64,000 nt of DNA. Source: Silene conica. Taxonomy: Eukaryota; Streptophyta; Magnoliopsida; Caryophyllales; Caryophyllaceae. Shown one piece after another: positions 38,470 to 49,764 of the stretch. Each line of letters begins with the position of its first letter. The stretch's first letter is position 1. The position numbers were made by a program, and so were the translations under genes. Below the pieces are notes generated by a model. It was given only the letters and a program-made list of their open reading frames with translations. It had not been told where the DNA came from and searched no databases. The DNA lies in NCBI GenBank assembly GCA_029255685.2, contig CM055316.2, positions 68,277,237-68,341,236 on the forward strand, given 5' to 3'.

Positions 38470-38660
38470 GCCTTCAAACTTGCTGGCTATTTAAGATAAA
38501 AAATTCTATTGCATTATTATCGTTTGTATGAAGAGATATGCAACTAAGAGTAACTGAAAATGTCTCTGACTATTTAAGAAATCAGAATTCAATTGCATTA
38601 TTATTGTGGTATGAAGGGATATGCAGCTGAGAGTTACAGAATATGATGATCTGAGATCAA
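38470..38660. repeat. ~115-bp imperfect tandem repeat
   Basis: CTATTTAAGA...TTCTATTGCATTATTAT...ATGAAGAGATATGCA recurs once about 115 bp later with scattered changes, just upstream of the TDP1 exons. Confidence 0.55.
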
Positions 38661-38904
38661 TGGTATGCCGAAAGATCGGAGCTGTGTTTACAGCACCTAC
38701 ATTTTAGGAACTTGCATCATTCTTGTGTAGGTCACTCTGTCATTTTAAGAAGATGGCTACGAGTAACAAGATATGAGTAAAAGGCTAATGCCTGTTTTCA
38801 AGCTTCTGGTTGCTTTCATTGTTTTCGCCAAGAAGATTGTTTTTCCTTAGCTGTTTATTGTTCTGATGAAGCTGTGAGATACTGATATACATGCGTTGAT
38901 TCAG

Positions 38905-39387
38905 TTTTCCTCTCTTCATTCTCTGGATGAAAAATGGATGACAGAGCTAAGATCTTCAATGTCATCTGGTATGGCAGCCGATAAAATGCCTTTGGGCTCA
39001 GGAGAATCTCTGATTATATTTCCTACTGTTGAAGATGTCAGATGGTCCCTTGAGGTGGGCATTAACTTTAATTACATGCAATCTTTCTTAACACTTTTTT
39101 CTCTTTCTTTTCCCAATTGTTGTATTGATATCTATGGTACACATTTTTAGTTGGGCAATTGATTTTTTTTCTTTGCTAGCTGCAATACCTGCAAGTTAGA
39201 GTATCAGTATTGACTATTACTTTTTATGAACATTGATTCACTTATGACGTGTAATGGATAACACATGTTTTCCATAATTGTCATAGGGGTATGCAGCAGG
39301 AGGTGCTATTCCAAGTCCAATGAAAAACGTGGAGAAAGAATTTCTGAAGTACTGGGCAAAGTGGAAGGCTATACATACTGGCCGTTG
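38905..39387 (+). pseudogene. TDP1: TDP1 (tyrosyl-DNA phosphodiesterase 1) two-exon fragment
   Basis: 38905-39054 is a 50-codon open exon, FSSLHSLDEKWMTELRSSMS to SGESLIIFPTVEDVRWSLE, between TTCAG and GTGGGC. 39287-39387 continues GYAAGGAIPSPMKNVEKEFL, KYWAKWKAIHTGR to a GTAATT donor. Both match consecutive parts of TDP1, which removes stalled topoisomerase I from DNA ends. Neither exon has a stop, but both catalytic HKD motifs and all other exons are missing. It is the best preserved captured piece. Confidence 0.85.
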
Positions 39388-40319
39388 GTAATTTCTTCAT
39401 ACTCGGCATTTTATTTATTAAAAACCCTTAGACGTATTACCTGAAGTCTGAATTTTCGTAAGATAAGCTTGGGAAGGAGAGCTTCCTTACAACTTTATTT
39501 ATTCTACATAAAATGCCTTGGAAAATATCATTTAGTGCCAAACTTATCTTAAATATTGGCAAAATTTTGCCAATATTTAATTTCCGCGTCATCTTAAATT
39601 TTTGCAACTTTGTGAAGAACCGTCTATTATGAATTTGTCTTGAGTCTTGACCACCTTATATATCTTATGTGAAATACCACCAGAATCGACTAGGATGCTC
39701 CAAATTACACTTGTGTTAAATATAGTTCTCAATTATTCGCCAAACAGATGTCCTTTACATACTCGTAGATCTTTCCCCGCCTAATAAATTTTTACCACTC
39801 CTACCCTCACCAGTTATCTACCTTACTTGTGCCTCCTAAATCATTATGCCAAAACGAAATAGGGCAAGGTAAAAGAATAAGAGTGGGTATGATTTTAACA
39901 TTATTTATTGTACTAATGTTTCACAAGTTATCTTCCCTTTTGATCAGCTTCCCCTTCTTAACCTGTCGCAGGTTCGTGCAAGATGCAGGAATGAGTGGAC
40001 CATATTCCAAACTCTACTTGAGAATGTCGAGAAAATAGGGAAGGAGTAAAAAAATACCAAATCCTGGTGCAAGAAGTACCAAACCTTGAGTCAGGTGAGG
40101 GGAGGTGAGGGGAGGTATAAACAAGTAGAGCGGGCAATGTGGAATTCATAAAGCTTAGTTAAAACAACAAGTGTAAATATAGCAAATGCAGTCACTCTAC
40201 ATATTCCAAATCAGCATCCCAACTTAAACTACTTTCCCTCCCTCCCTAAGAACTCTCCCTCAACTCTCTTAAGAATAACCACCCTTACAAGATTTATCGT
40301 CTTAACTTCATTTTCCTCC

Positions 40320-40331
40320 TCTTCCCTTTTC

Positions 40332-40362
<31 letters not shown>

Positions 40363-40640
40363 TATCTTCCTCTTCTTCCTATTCCTCTCCGACTCTGTCT
40401 TTCTGTCTCTGTCGTCTTCGTTTGTCTTGCCCCACTTCTGACGGGGCCAGTAGAGTCTATGACTTCAATCTTGTACGACCCCGTCCCGCTTCAAGGCCTC
40501 TCTTCTCATTACCCTAAAATATATCCACCAGTGAATTGCAAAAGTAAAGAAAAAGTCATCTCAAAAATGACTGCTCAAGGTAACAATGTGGAGAATATAA
40601 AGATAGTAAAAGCGAAGTTCGATTTTGTTAATTAAAAGTT
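40320..40640 (+). other. (TCA)n leader-like tract and small first-exon-like ORF
   Basis: A pyrimidine-rich stretch with about eleven TCA units (40331-40364) is followed at 40459 by an open frame MTSILYDPVPLQGLSSHYPK ending at an AAG/GTAACA donor (40579). It has the look of a captured 5' leader plus first exon; the gene is not recognised. Confidence 0.4.
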
Positions 40641-43089
40641 TTTGTATAATGCGGTATTATATCATAAGTGGCATGCTCACAAGTCACAAATGCTAAAAAG
40701 TAGCAAAGTTCATTGGTATTACATGAATTTTCCGCTGTTTAATAGGGTCATTACTCAGTAGTTGTATTTAAGTGATCGGTTTATACAATTTATGTATAAG
40801 GTAGCTTTATAGGAAAATAACTGTTTGGTAACATTAATAATAATAATATAACTCATAATATTAATTTTGGTGATCAGTGAAATAGTGTCAGTTAATGTCA
40901 GAGTGTGATGGTTGTAAATGATAATTTGTAATAGCCATTGTGAAGGATATTTGTCTTTATATAACAAGCTTTATTTTGCGCATTGTGTTGTAAATGTCGC
41001 AAGTGTTGACAGTGTAGTGTTGTGTTGGGTTGTGCCCTTGTGGGTATATGTAAATTATTGAGTACTGATGAATGGTGACAGAACGTGGGACGGAATTGGA
41101 TAGTGAATGCGTGAATGGTTGTTTGGGTTAAGAAAGACTCTCGTATTTGCTTATGAGGTTTGTGTTTGTTAACAACTCAATGACTTTAATTATGTTAAGT
41201 TGAATTTGATTTGGGAGTTTCAGTGTCGTTTTTGCATCTTTTTCTTCAGTTTATTTTTGTCTCTTTCTTCCCCTTTAATTTGTTTGTTATGTGTTGTTGC
41301 TCTTTGATGAATGTTGATAATTTTGGAATTAATTAGTGTCACAATTTGGTCAGTGCCATAGACTGGCCTTGTACCGTATTTTATCTTTGTTGTAATCTGA
41401 AGTAGGTTTTGGCTTGAAGTTTATCATTGCTGGACTTTCAGCATGTACTGATCAGGTCTCCATTGCCGCCACTCTCTTCTATCTATGAAGATCTAGGGGA
41501 GACAACGAAAAAAGAGTGACGTAGGTTTGAGGAACTGCTCAGAAGTAAAGGGATGCAATATGGGTCTTATCCCCGATTAATAGTTGCTGTGAAAGGCTAA
41601 AAAGTTTGCATCTTAATGTGTAAATGCGACAATATAGTTTTACTATTGGTATTTGCTTTGTAATGGTTCGAGTTTTGAGAGTGTCTTCTTAATTTATGAA
41701 TTTCAGCTATGAAACAATGAATAAATTAATTAACTGAATGGTCACAAATTTTTGTTTGGACTTGTGTTTTGTTGATGTTGACTAATAGTGATCTGTGGTG
41801 GAAAATTTGTTCCAAGTTTAAACGGATTCGAATGATGATTCATATTAGTCGATCTCAAGTGATGTTTGGACTAAGCTAAGGTTTTGATGTTGTTGCTGTT
41901 GCTAGGGTTGATTCATTGTAATCTTGTTTTGGGAAATGGGTTGTGATTATCTTGGAATTTTGCGAGTTTTGGTTGTGATTTGAGTTTTTTTGATTGATTT
42001 AGGGAGATGGGATTCTGTTGGATTTTGGTGATTTGGGTATTGATTTGAGATTTTTGATGTGATTAGGGAAATGGGGCTGTTTCTTGAGGACTGTGTTTTC
42101 AAGTGTCGGACAGTTTTGGAATTAGAACAGGAGGAGTAATAATACCATAGGCCTGTAGTTCAAGTTGAGTAATATCCTTTCTCTTATTTGTGATATATAT
42201 CTGTATAGATCAATAAGGGTATGTGTTTGAGAACGCAACAGTTATGTAGCAAATATGAGACAGACGGGAGCTTATAACTCTAACTGTATATCTTTGTTCA
42301 CCCAGTTGGTCTTGCTAACATTATGGTGAAGGTGCAAATAATTGTATACCCATGCTCCGTCGTCAAGATGCATAATTATATCTGGATCCAAAATAATTTA
42401 GTTGTCCAATGTCATTAAGTGCGTATGTCATCTTTGTATTTAGTAAATCTGTATCCCTTTTCAAGGAATTATATTACTGAGTTCAACTGTGTTGATGAAA
42501 AGGACGGTGATAATTAAGTGAACGCTGTGAACCCAAGTTGCAGTAATGACAGTGTATCTGTACATGTCGAAATTTTAGTTTAGTGAACACGACCGCAGAA
42601 ATGTATGTGTTTAGTTTTAACTAATTAGCTGATTCCAAATGATCTTTTGTAATAAAACTGTAAAAAGAATCAGACTAACTCGATAACTTAAAATTTCTTA
42701 GCCACGAAACTTTGAAGCAACATATTCTTTACAATTACCCCTAAAATTTTATCTATTACACCTCGTTGTAAATGATATCCCCATCATCAGCATTCAGCAA
42801 TTGTGATTTAATCCATTACAGACTGATAGTTATTACCCGAAGTTTATCAACGGAACAGTTCGTCTAATAGTCTTTTCACACACCCGATACAAACAGTACC
42901 ACAACTATTTCCTTACAGCTGACAGTCATACACAAACTGGGAAACAAGACATCAAATATCTGTTTCATGAAGTCTCCAAAATGCTACATTTATGATTTAT
43001 ACCTCAATTTAACACATACGCGTTTTCCGTAGTCCAACAACCCATCACAGTTGCCACAAAATCACACTGAAGGAGAAATATCCTCCAAA
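40640..43089. other. No recognisable gene
   Basis: AT- and TG-rich DNA resembling plant intron sequence, with scattered splice-like signals but no open stretch I can assign. A possible short exon lies near 41440-41500 (RSPLPPLSSIYEDLGETTK), unassigned. Confidence 0.4.
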
Positions 43090-43500
43090 CTACAGTAGGA
43101 GAGAAGCGACATGAACTGGGACATTTTCAAAAGGTTGAAAAAACTTGAAGAAAATTTCTCAAACGAATACTTACTGGAGGACCATGAAGTTGGGTTGTGG
43201 CTAAGGTATACAATAAAATGACTGGTGGAAACATAATCATCCTTATCACCAGCCTAATCAGCATCGCAGAATGAGTGAAGGGACAAAGGTGTGTCACGAC
43301 GAAGGTTAATGCCAACTTGAAGATAGATGACCTTAAGATAACGAAGAAGTCGTTTAAAGGCTAACCAATGAGACTCTTGAGGATCATGAAGAAATTGGGC
43401 TAGCTTAGCTTGTTGACAACAATGGCAATGTCAGGCCGGGTAGGGGATAGGTATTGAAGGCAACCGACAGTATCACGGTAGTTTGAGGGGCTCTTTCAGT
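43090..43500 (-). mobile_element. Ty1-copia reverse transcriptase/RNase H fossil fragment
   Basis: Minus-strand reading gives the copia hallmark YRDTVGCLQYLSPTRPDIAI with downstream RNase H-like sequence. It is a short, broken, old piece without LTRs, lying inside the Helitron close to its 3' end. Confidence 0.75.
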
Positions 43501-43955
43501 TCATATTTTTCTTCAACTTCATATTCTTCATCATCATCTTCATCATTTTTCTTCATCTTCTTCATATCATATTCATCATTTCTCTGCGATGTAGGTATAT
43601 TTGCCACATAATCTTCATCATTTTTCTGCGATCTGGGTACTTTCGCTACACTTGCACCTCATCGTAAGTCTCACTTTTACCCGAGCTCATCACATTCATC
43701 TTTCTTCTTCCAAGGTATTGACAGTGATCCACGTAGGGGGAGCGTGCTCAACAATGTGTTATTTGTCATATCCCCATTCTCGTTATCTTCCTTCTCTTTT
43801 TTTCTATACCCATTTTCCTTTCTTCTTTTCATTAGTCCTACTTTCATCATTATGTTAAATCAAACGATGCGTAACATAAATATAATGCGCAAAATACAGT
43901 ACAATATATCGGCATTATGACAAGTTTCTTCCTAACAAATTACCTGCTTTGGGCT

Positions 43956-43987
43956 TTCGCGCGCATCGCGCGCGAAGGAACAACTAG
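43956..43987 (+). mobile_element. Helitron 3' terminus
   Basis: TTCGCGCGC pairs perfectly with GCGCGCGAA (9 bp, loop ATC), followed by a 7-nt spacer GGAACAA and CTAG, then host T. Stem, spacer length, CTAG end and following T are all as expected for a plant Helitron on the plus strand. The GC-only stem stands out in AT-rich surroundings. Confidence 0.88.
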
Positions 43988-44571
43988 TTGATAAAAATAA
44001 GAGTAAAGAGTAACAATTATAAATTGACTTTAGGAAATTTATTGAGTAGTCAATTATCTAAACTCCTCGATTGAGTTAAGCATTATTACTTGATCGAGTA
44101 CATGTCGTTTGACTTGATCGAGTTATGGTATTACTAGATCGAGGATCCTTCATCTTTAGCCGTTTGACTTGATCGAGTTGTGATCTACTCTCTTTTCTCC
44201 TTTATTCTTCTTCAATTCTTGTGTCTATCTTTTAGTACTTTGTCTTATCGACTCTGTGGTGCTCTATATCATCTATTTATACCTTGCATTTAAACACAAA
44301 ATAGCGGAAGTATTAACATTCTAGCATAAACGGCATTTAAATGACATACATTAGCATGAAAATGTCTCAAATATAAACAAGGAGATGTATAAACATGTAT
44401 GTAATTCTTGCGAACTCGAAATAATACGGCACCAAAGAACCCTTTTACCATGTCCAAATTCGACATGACCTACCCAATTACCAGTTGTTTATACCTTATT
44501 CAAACTCGAATTTAGTCATCTTTGAGCAAATTCAAAATGTCGACTTGTACCGATTTTGAACATGGAGCATG
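43988..44571. other. Helitron flank, no gene
   Basis: Three copies of a TTGACTTGATCGAGT-like phrase occur between 44050 and 44180. Otherwise featureless up to the CACTA terminus. Confidence 0.4.
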
Positions 44572-45480
44572 CACTACTACAAAATCCCTTTACTACATCG
44601 GATTTTTAGGGTAATGGACATGGGATGTTGCTGCGATGTAGAGTTCAGTCATGTCCATGTGTTTGTAATAGAGAGCGGATTTACAACCGATGTCCATTAC
44701 TATATGGACATTGGATTTTCAGAAAATCCAATGTCTATAGCAAATTAGCAACTAATGTACATTGGACTTTCAGGAAATCCCATGTTTATTACGTAAAAAT
44801 CCCATGTCCATTGTTGTTTTTTACATCAGACTTTTCTAAAAATAATCTCATGTCTATTGTTGTTTTTTTACATTAGAATTTCCTAAAAATCCCATTCTAT
44901 TGCAGTTATGTACATTAGATTTTTTCGAAATCCCACGTGTATTAGTGGCTAGTATATATCAGATTTTTTTCAACCGCTGTCCTTTAATGTGGCTTTTTTA
45001 AAAAAAAATGGAATTGCTAATGCTAATACTAATGCTAATACAAAAGTGAGATTGTACCAAAACGGAGGTCATTCATTACAAATTACAACAACAAAGGTCG
45101 TTCGTCATACATTGTTTCAATTCAAGAATGAAACCAACAAAGGTCGTTTGTCATACGTACAATAATTCATACAACATACCGTCAAAGTTCACGAGACGCA
45201 CAAAGTTTTCAAAATCAAACTATACATTACTAGCTATGACTAAAGATACAGAAATAGTTCGCCCACAAGTCCTGAACCTCATCAAGTTCATCTTGTGTAT
45301 ATGTCATTGTGTCTTGAAAAACCTGTAAATCATGCACATAACGGCTTCTTATATAATACGTACCACACTACTACAGGAGCTGAAGTTCAGTTTCCAGCCT
45401 GTAGGATGTCGGATAATCTTACCTCATCGATAGCTGTCGTAGGAGTAGAACGAGTGACGATTTTCAGCATTTACCTCATG
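44572..45480 (+). mobile_element. CACTA transposon left end, second family
   Basis: Starts CACTACTACAAAATCCC. The next 400 bp carry repeated, often inverted, words of the kind ATGGACATTGGATTTT and AAAATCCAATGTC. The right terminus was not located. A decayed minus-strand coding trace (QDELDEVQDLW near 45250-45300) may be an internal gene remnant. Confidence 0.6.
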
Positions 45481-45754
45481 ATGTAGTACCCACATTCTGT
45501 ATCACCTTGCTGACGAGCACACCAAAACAACATGTTGAAAAATTAAAGCAACTTACATTAGTTGCCAAATCGTGCATATTAGTGAAAATTGTGCATATCT
45601 CACACTAATTTTCAGCTATTTGCCTAAAACATGTCGAAAAATTAAACCAATAAATGATCAGACACCTTACTTTGATTTTCAACCATTGCGGTGGTTGAGA
45701 ACTCTTTCTTGCCCCGGCATTGTAGAGGTATACTCTTATAGCTCTATACAAGGT

Positions 45755-45875
45755 ACATCAGACCATCAGTACAATAGACAATCAGTACATCAGACCATCC
45801 GGACATCAGACCATCGGTACATCAGACCATCCGGACCATCAGACCATCCGGACATCAGACCATCAGTACATTAGT
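45755..45875. repeat. Minisatellite with CATCAGACCATCCGGA units
   Basis: About seven imperfect copies of a 14-17 bp unit (ACATCAGACCATCCGG and ...CAGTAC/CGGTAC variants) in tandem. Confidence 0.8.
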
Positions 45876-45988
45876 TTGTGCATTAGTACAGGCAGAACAG
45901 ACACAGACACACAATATACTTTGTTGTTGTTTTATCTTAGATTGTTGCTATATTTTACTTAACTTGTACCAAAAACCAAAAAAAATAA

Positions 45989-46350
45989 GGGTTATTTCAT
46001 AGGAATAATCCAACCTATACCTCATCTTCTCATATTAATCCCTACTAACGATTAACTGAGAAAAATCCAACCTATGACCTCAATTATCTTTCATTAAACT
46101 TTGTCTATTTTTGAACTCTTATTTTCGGTAAGCAAGCACGTCACCTTGACTTACTTTTTGTTTTTCCTTCTTCCTGGACAAAAAGTAAGTGGAGGTGACG
46201 TGCTAACCTACCGATAATAAGAGTTTAAAAATATTCAAAGTTCAATGAAAGATAAATGAGGTTATAGGTTGGATTTTTTTTAGTTAATCGTTAGTATGGA
46301 TTAATATGAGAAGATGGGACATAGGTTGGATTATTCCCATGAAATAACCC
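45989..46350. mobile_element. Foldback MITE of the Mutator type
   Basis: 362 bp made almost wholly of two ~150-bp arms that are reverse complements; the left starts GGGTTATTTCATAGGAATAA. A perfect 9-bp target duplication AAAAAATAA (45980-45988, 46351-46359) points to a MULE-mobilised element. Its transcript would form a long hairpin. Confidence 0.85.
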
Positions 46351-46359
46351 AAAAAATAA

Positions 46360-48111
46360 TAATAACAAATAAGTTAAATTTACGTATTAATGAGAGTTCT
46401 CAACTTTGAAGGCATTGTATTTCCCGTTGAATCGAACCAATATACTTGATTACACTCAACAATGTCAATTACAAGGAGAACATCCAGTGATCCATGTAAA
46501 CAATTTGTTCACAATAATCAATAATCAAACTATTGGCAGATACTTTAATTTGAAAACTTACATAGCAAATAAAATAGGGAGCAAAGTAAATTTTGTTGTT
46601 CAAGTCTTTCATCCTTGTAGAAATATCCGTTGTTGCTTGCTGTGATTCATGGCCTAATAGTGAAGTTGGTTCTGGACATATGAAGTCATATGTTTTAATT
46701 TCATAGTTGCTACACAAGTACCTGCAATAATAAACATACCAGTATAACCAGGATGTACATCAAATCAATTACCAATTCAAACTATTTTAGATATGCAATT
46801 TAGAAATCCGGAGTCAATACTAACACAAGAAAAGTCTGAATGACTTGGAGGGAGAGCTTTCCCATGTTCAACAGTGCAGTAATGTCGTCCTTTGCGAGGC
46901 GTAGCCTTCGCTTCGATCCCAAGAGATTCTCGCTTAAATACACATATGTTACTTGAGTATTGCCCATCATACTAACGACCTTGGACAGTAATCGTCTTGA
47001 ATCAAATTCTTAGTGCAAAAGTGTTTTCAAAATGTTGTTTGATCTAGCCACTGACTCATTTGTTTTACTTTTACCACTTTCTAGCTACCTTGTGGGAATT
47101 AGGACTCTGAGTTGTCTTCCGCTTCTTGCATTTCAAGTTCGTGGCAAACTTTTCCCCTGTCTATGACTTATGCTTTTTCGGAGGTTCCTGCATAAAAAAA
47201 GGTTGATCAATTGGATAAATTTTGGCTTTCATATGTTTGACATATATTTGCAATTGGCAATTTCATACCTTAAAGTAGCGCAAAGTGATTAAATTTTTCG
47301 GCCAAACAATAAATGAACCCATTGCATCATCAACAGTAGCAAATTCATTAGCTGGTATAGGTAATAGTGATAAGTTCCTTCAAAGAATTTAATATGACTA
47401 AATTATCTTTTTTTATAGACAATCTCATCACACTGACCTCCACTTGATTAATGCCTTACGCAAAAAAACGTATATTATACTCCGTATGACATCTAAGTTA
47501 CATTACAGAAATAGAAACAAAATCACTTTGTTGTGGTAAGTATTGTAAAAAAACGCAGCAAATAACAAAACGAGAAATCAATAACCGCAAATAACAAGTG
47601 TTTAGGGTAAGCAATAACAAGTGTACTGCACAAACAACCCCACCCGTCCTTCTCCACCCTTTTGCCACCGTGGCCCACCGTTCCCGTATCGAAACCCTTC
47701 CTCTAATCTTCTGCCACCATGGACCCACCTCCCCCTGCCTGCTACCCTCAATTTCACCATTGTCGACGAACCTGTCCCTCACTGAAACATGTTAACCAAC
47801 AAACACAAAACATGTTAACAAAAACATGTTCACCCTCACTACTACGGCACCCCCAGTTGCTTCGTCATCCTATCACCACACAACAACTGTTGCCGTAGAA
47901 CAGTAATTTATGGCTAACAAAGACCCTAAATAAAAACCAAAAATTCTAGAAACATGATAGAGAACCTTAATTTGATTCATAATTACAGAATTAACGAACT
48001 AAATAGTGTTCTACAATAAATTATGTTTTTTATAATTAAAAAATGAATAATTTAAGATTGTGCGAGAGTTAGTAATTAAGAGAATAAATTGGAGGCTCTT
48101 TTTATAAACAG
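46360..48111. other. No confident gene; possible CACTA-derived remnants
   Basis: Short open stretches only. Minus-strand traces near 47100-47180 (basic, Lys/Arg-rich) could be a decayed transposon gene. 47590-47790 is C-rich and proline-coding in several frames, probably by composition alone. Confidence 0.3.
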
Positions 48112-48358
48112 TAGGTCTCCTGAGAGACCGCCTCTCAATAAGATTATTGAGAGACTATGGTACAAATTTAAGAAAAAGTGGTGCTAAAAGTAATAAATTT
48201 GGTACAAATCATGATTAAAGATAAAATAAGCACATTTACTGTGTGAATAGGTACGAAACTATTATGGTACGATCAATAACAACTGGGGCACAAAATATAA
48301 ATAAAATGATACAAAAGAATGGTCTCTCAATAATTTATTGAAAGACCGTCTCTCTTAA
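48112..48358. mobile_element. Foldback MITE with GAGAGACC ends
   Basis: The left arm holds TCAATAAGATTATTGAGAGA and the right arm TCTCTCAATAATTTATTGAA, with GGTCTC/GAGACGG-type ends. About 247 bp, non-coding; superfamily not assigned. Confidence 0.6.
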
Positions 48359-49480
48359 GTTTTAGTGTTTTACAAAGGGTATGAAAATGAAAAAGTAATG
48401 AACACAAAATATTGACTTGAGTAAGATTCCTATTACAAAAATAAATTTTGGTAAATTAGATGATATAAGAGTCAAATGTAATTGATTTTTAAAGGGTCCT
48501 GATTTTGGCAGTACACATTTTACTCGATGCAGTACACTGTTGACAATTTTGTCCCCATCATTTTCTTTTTCATTTTCTCTCTCTAATGTTCTCTCTCCCT
48601 GTCTCCCATATCAATATGTGTACTACGAAAAATAATTTATTTTCTCAGTACATTTTTACTCAATAAAGTAAAACGTGTACTGCGAAAATCAATAGTATAA
48701 GTATTATTAGTTTTATTTTATTTTTATTATTTTATTAAATTTTTGTACCCTATTTTCATAACGAGTAATTTTATAAAAACAATATGCGCAAAAATTAACG
48801 CAAGGTAACATAATAGTTAAGAATATATTGAAAAAAAAAGGGAAAACGAAACAAAAAATAACTGTACTACTTTGAGTAAAATGAAAAAAACCCAAATTAA
48901 TGAAATACGTTTGTTTACTACTAATTGACAAAGATTGATTAAACAATTAACATATGTTGAGTTGGTTTCTAAATCAATTGAAGTACTACGTAGTATTAAA
49001 CATGTCAATTTCTTTCTAAATAATTAACAATGATACTTCTTTTCATGTTGATGAACAAACCCTAATTAAAAAAGAAAATATATTATTAAAAAAACAATCA
49101 AATTACTAAGTAATACGAGTATAAGATTAATGAATTAATTACATGTTCGTCACTTGAATACTTGAATAATCGTTCATAGTTGTAAATTTTTAATGGGGTG
49201 GAAGATGGTAAATGTTTCAATATTAGAGAAAGAAGAGAGAATTAGGTTTAATGTTTTTCTATAAAAGGGCAACAAATGAAAAATTTGGTGTAAAAAGTAC
49301 TGTATTGAGTAAAAAACGTACTCCGAAAATAAATTGCGTTTTTAAATTAATTCTTCAAATTAAAACTTAAAATAATTATTTACTATTTATTAGTCGGACG
49401 GGTCGAGTTTCAACCCCAAATCAAGAATCATTTCAAATTTAGGAAATTTAAAATACTGCTTTAAAATTTAGGGCATTTAA
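48359..49480. other. AT-rich intergenic region
   Basis: Repeated GTACTGCGAAAA and CAGTACA(C/T)TTTTACTC words near 48500-48690 and 49300. No gene is seen. Confidence 0.4.
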
Positions 49481-49764
49481 CCATTAGGGTCAGGTTTTGA
49501 AAGGGTAACACTGTGGCGACAGGAGATTGCCTCGGTCGGCAACCTTATAAGTTGAGAACTACGGAGTAATTCTGAAATACTAATAGAAGAATTAAGCAAT
49601 TCAATTAAACACAAACCAGCATCAAGTTTCAATCCGCAGTCATTTTTCCTTTCAACATTGGAACTAAGGTAACACCATTTGCAATTGATTTTTACTTTAG
49701 GGTTTCAATCTTAGGTTCTTTACATTGTAACTCTGCAAAGATAACAACTTCATCGAATTAGCAA

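Noticed and set aside
45755-45875. CRISPR-like repeat array
   Set aside because: Units are adjacent and imperfect without unique spacers, and this is a plant nuclear sequence; it is a minisatellite.
47498-47795. Overlapping ORFs of 65 and 94 codons
   Set aside because: C-rich composition, no recognised motif, no splice context.
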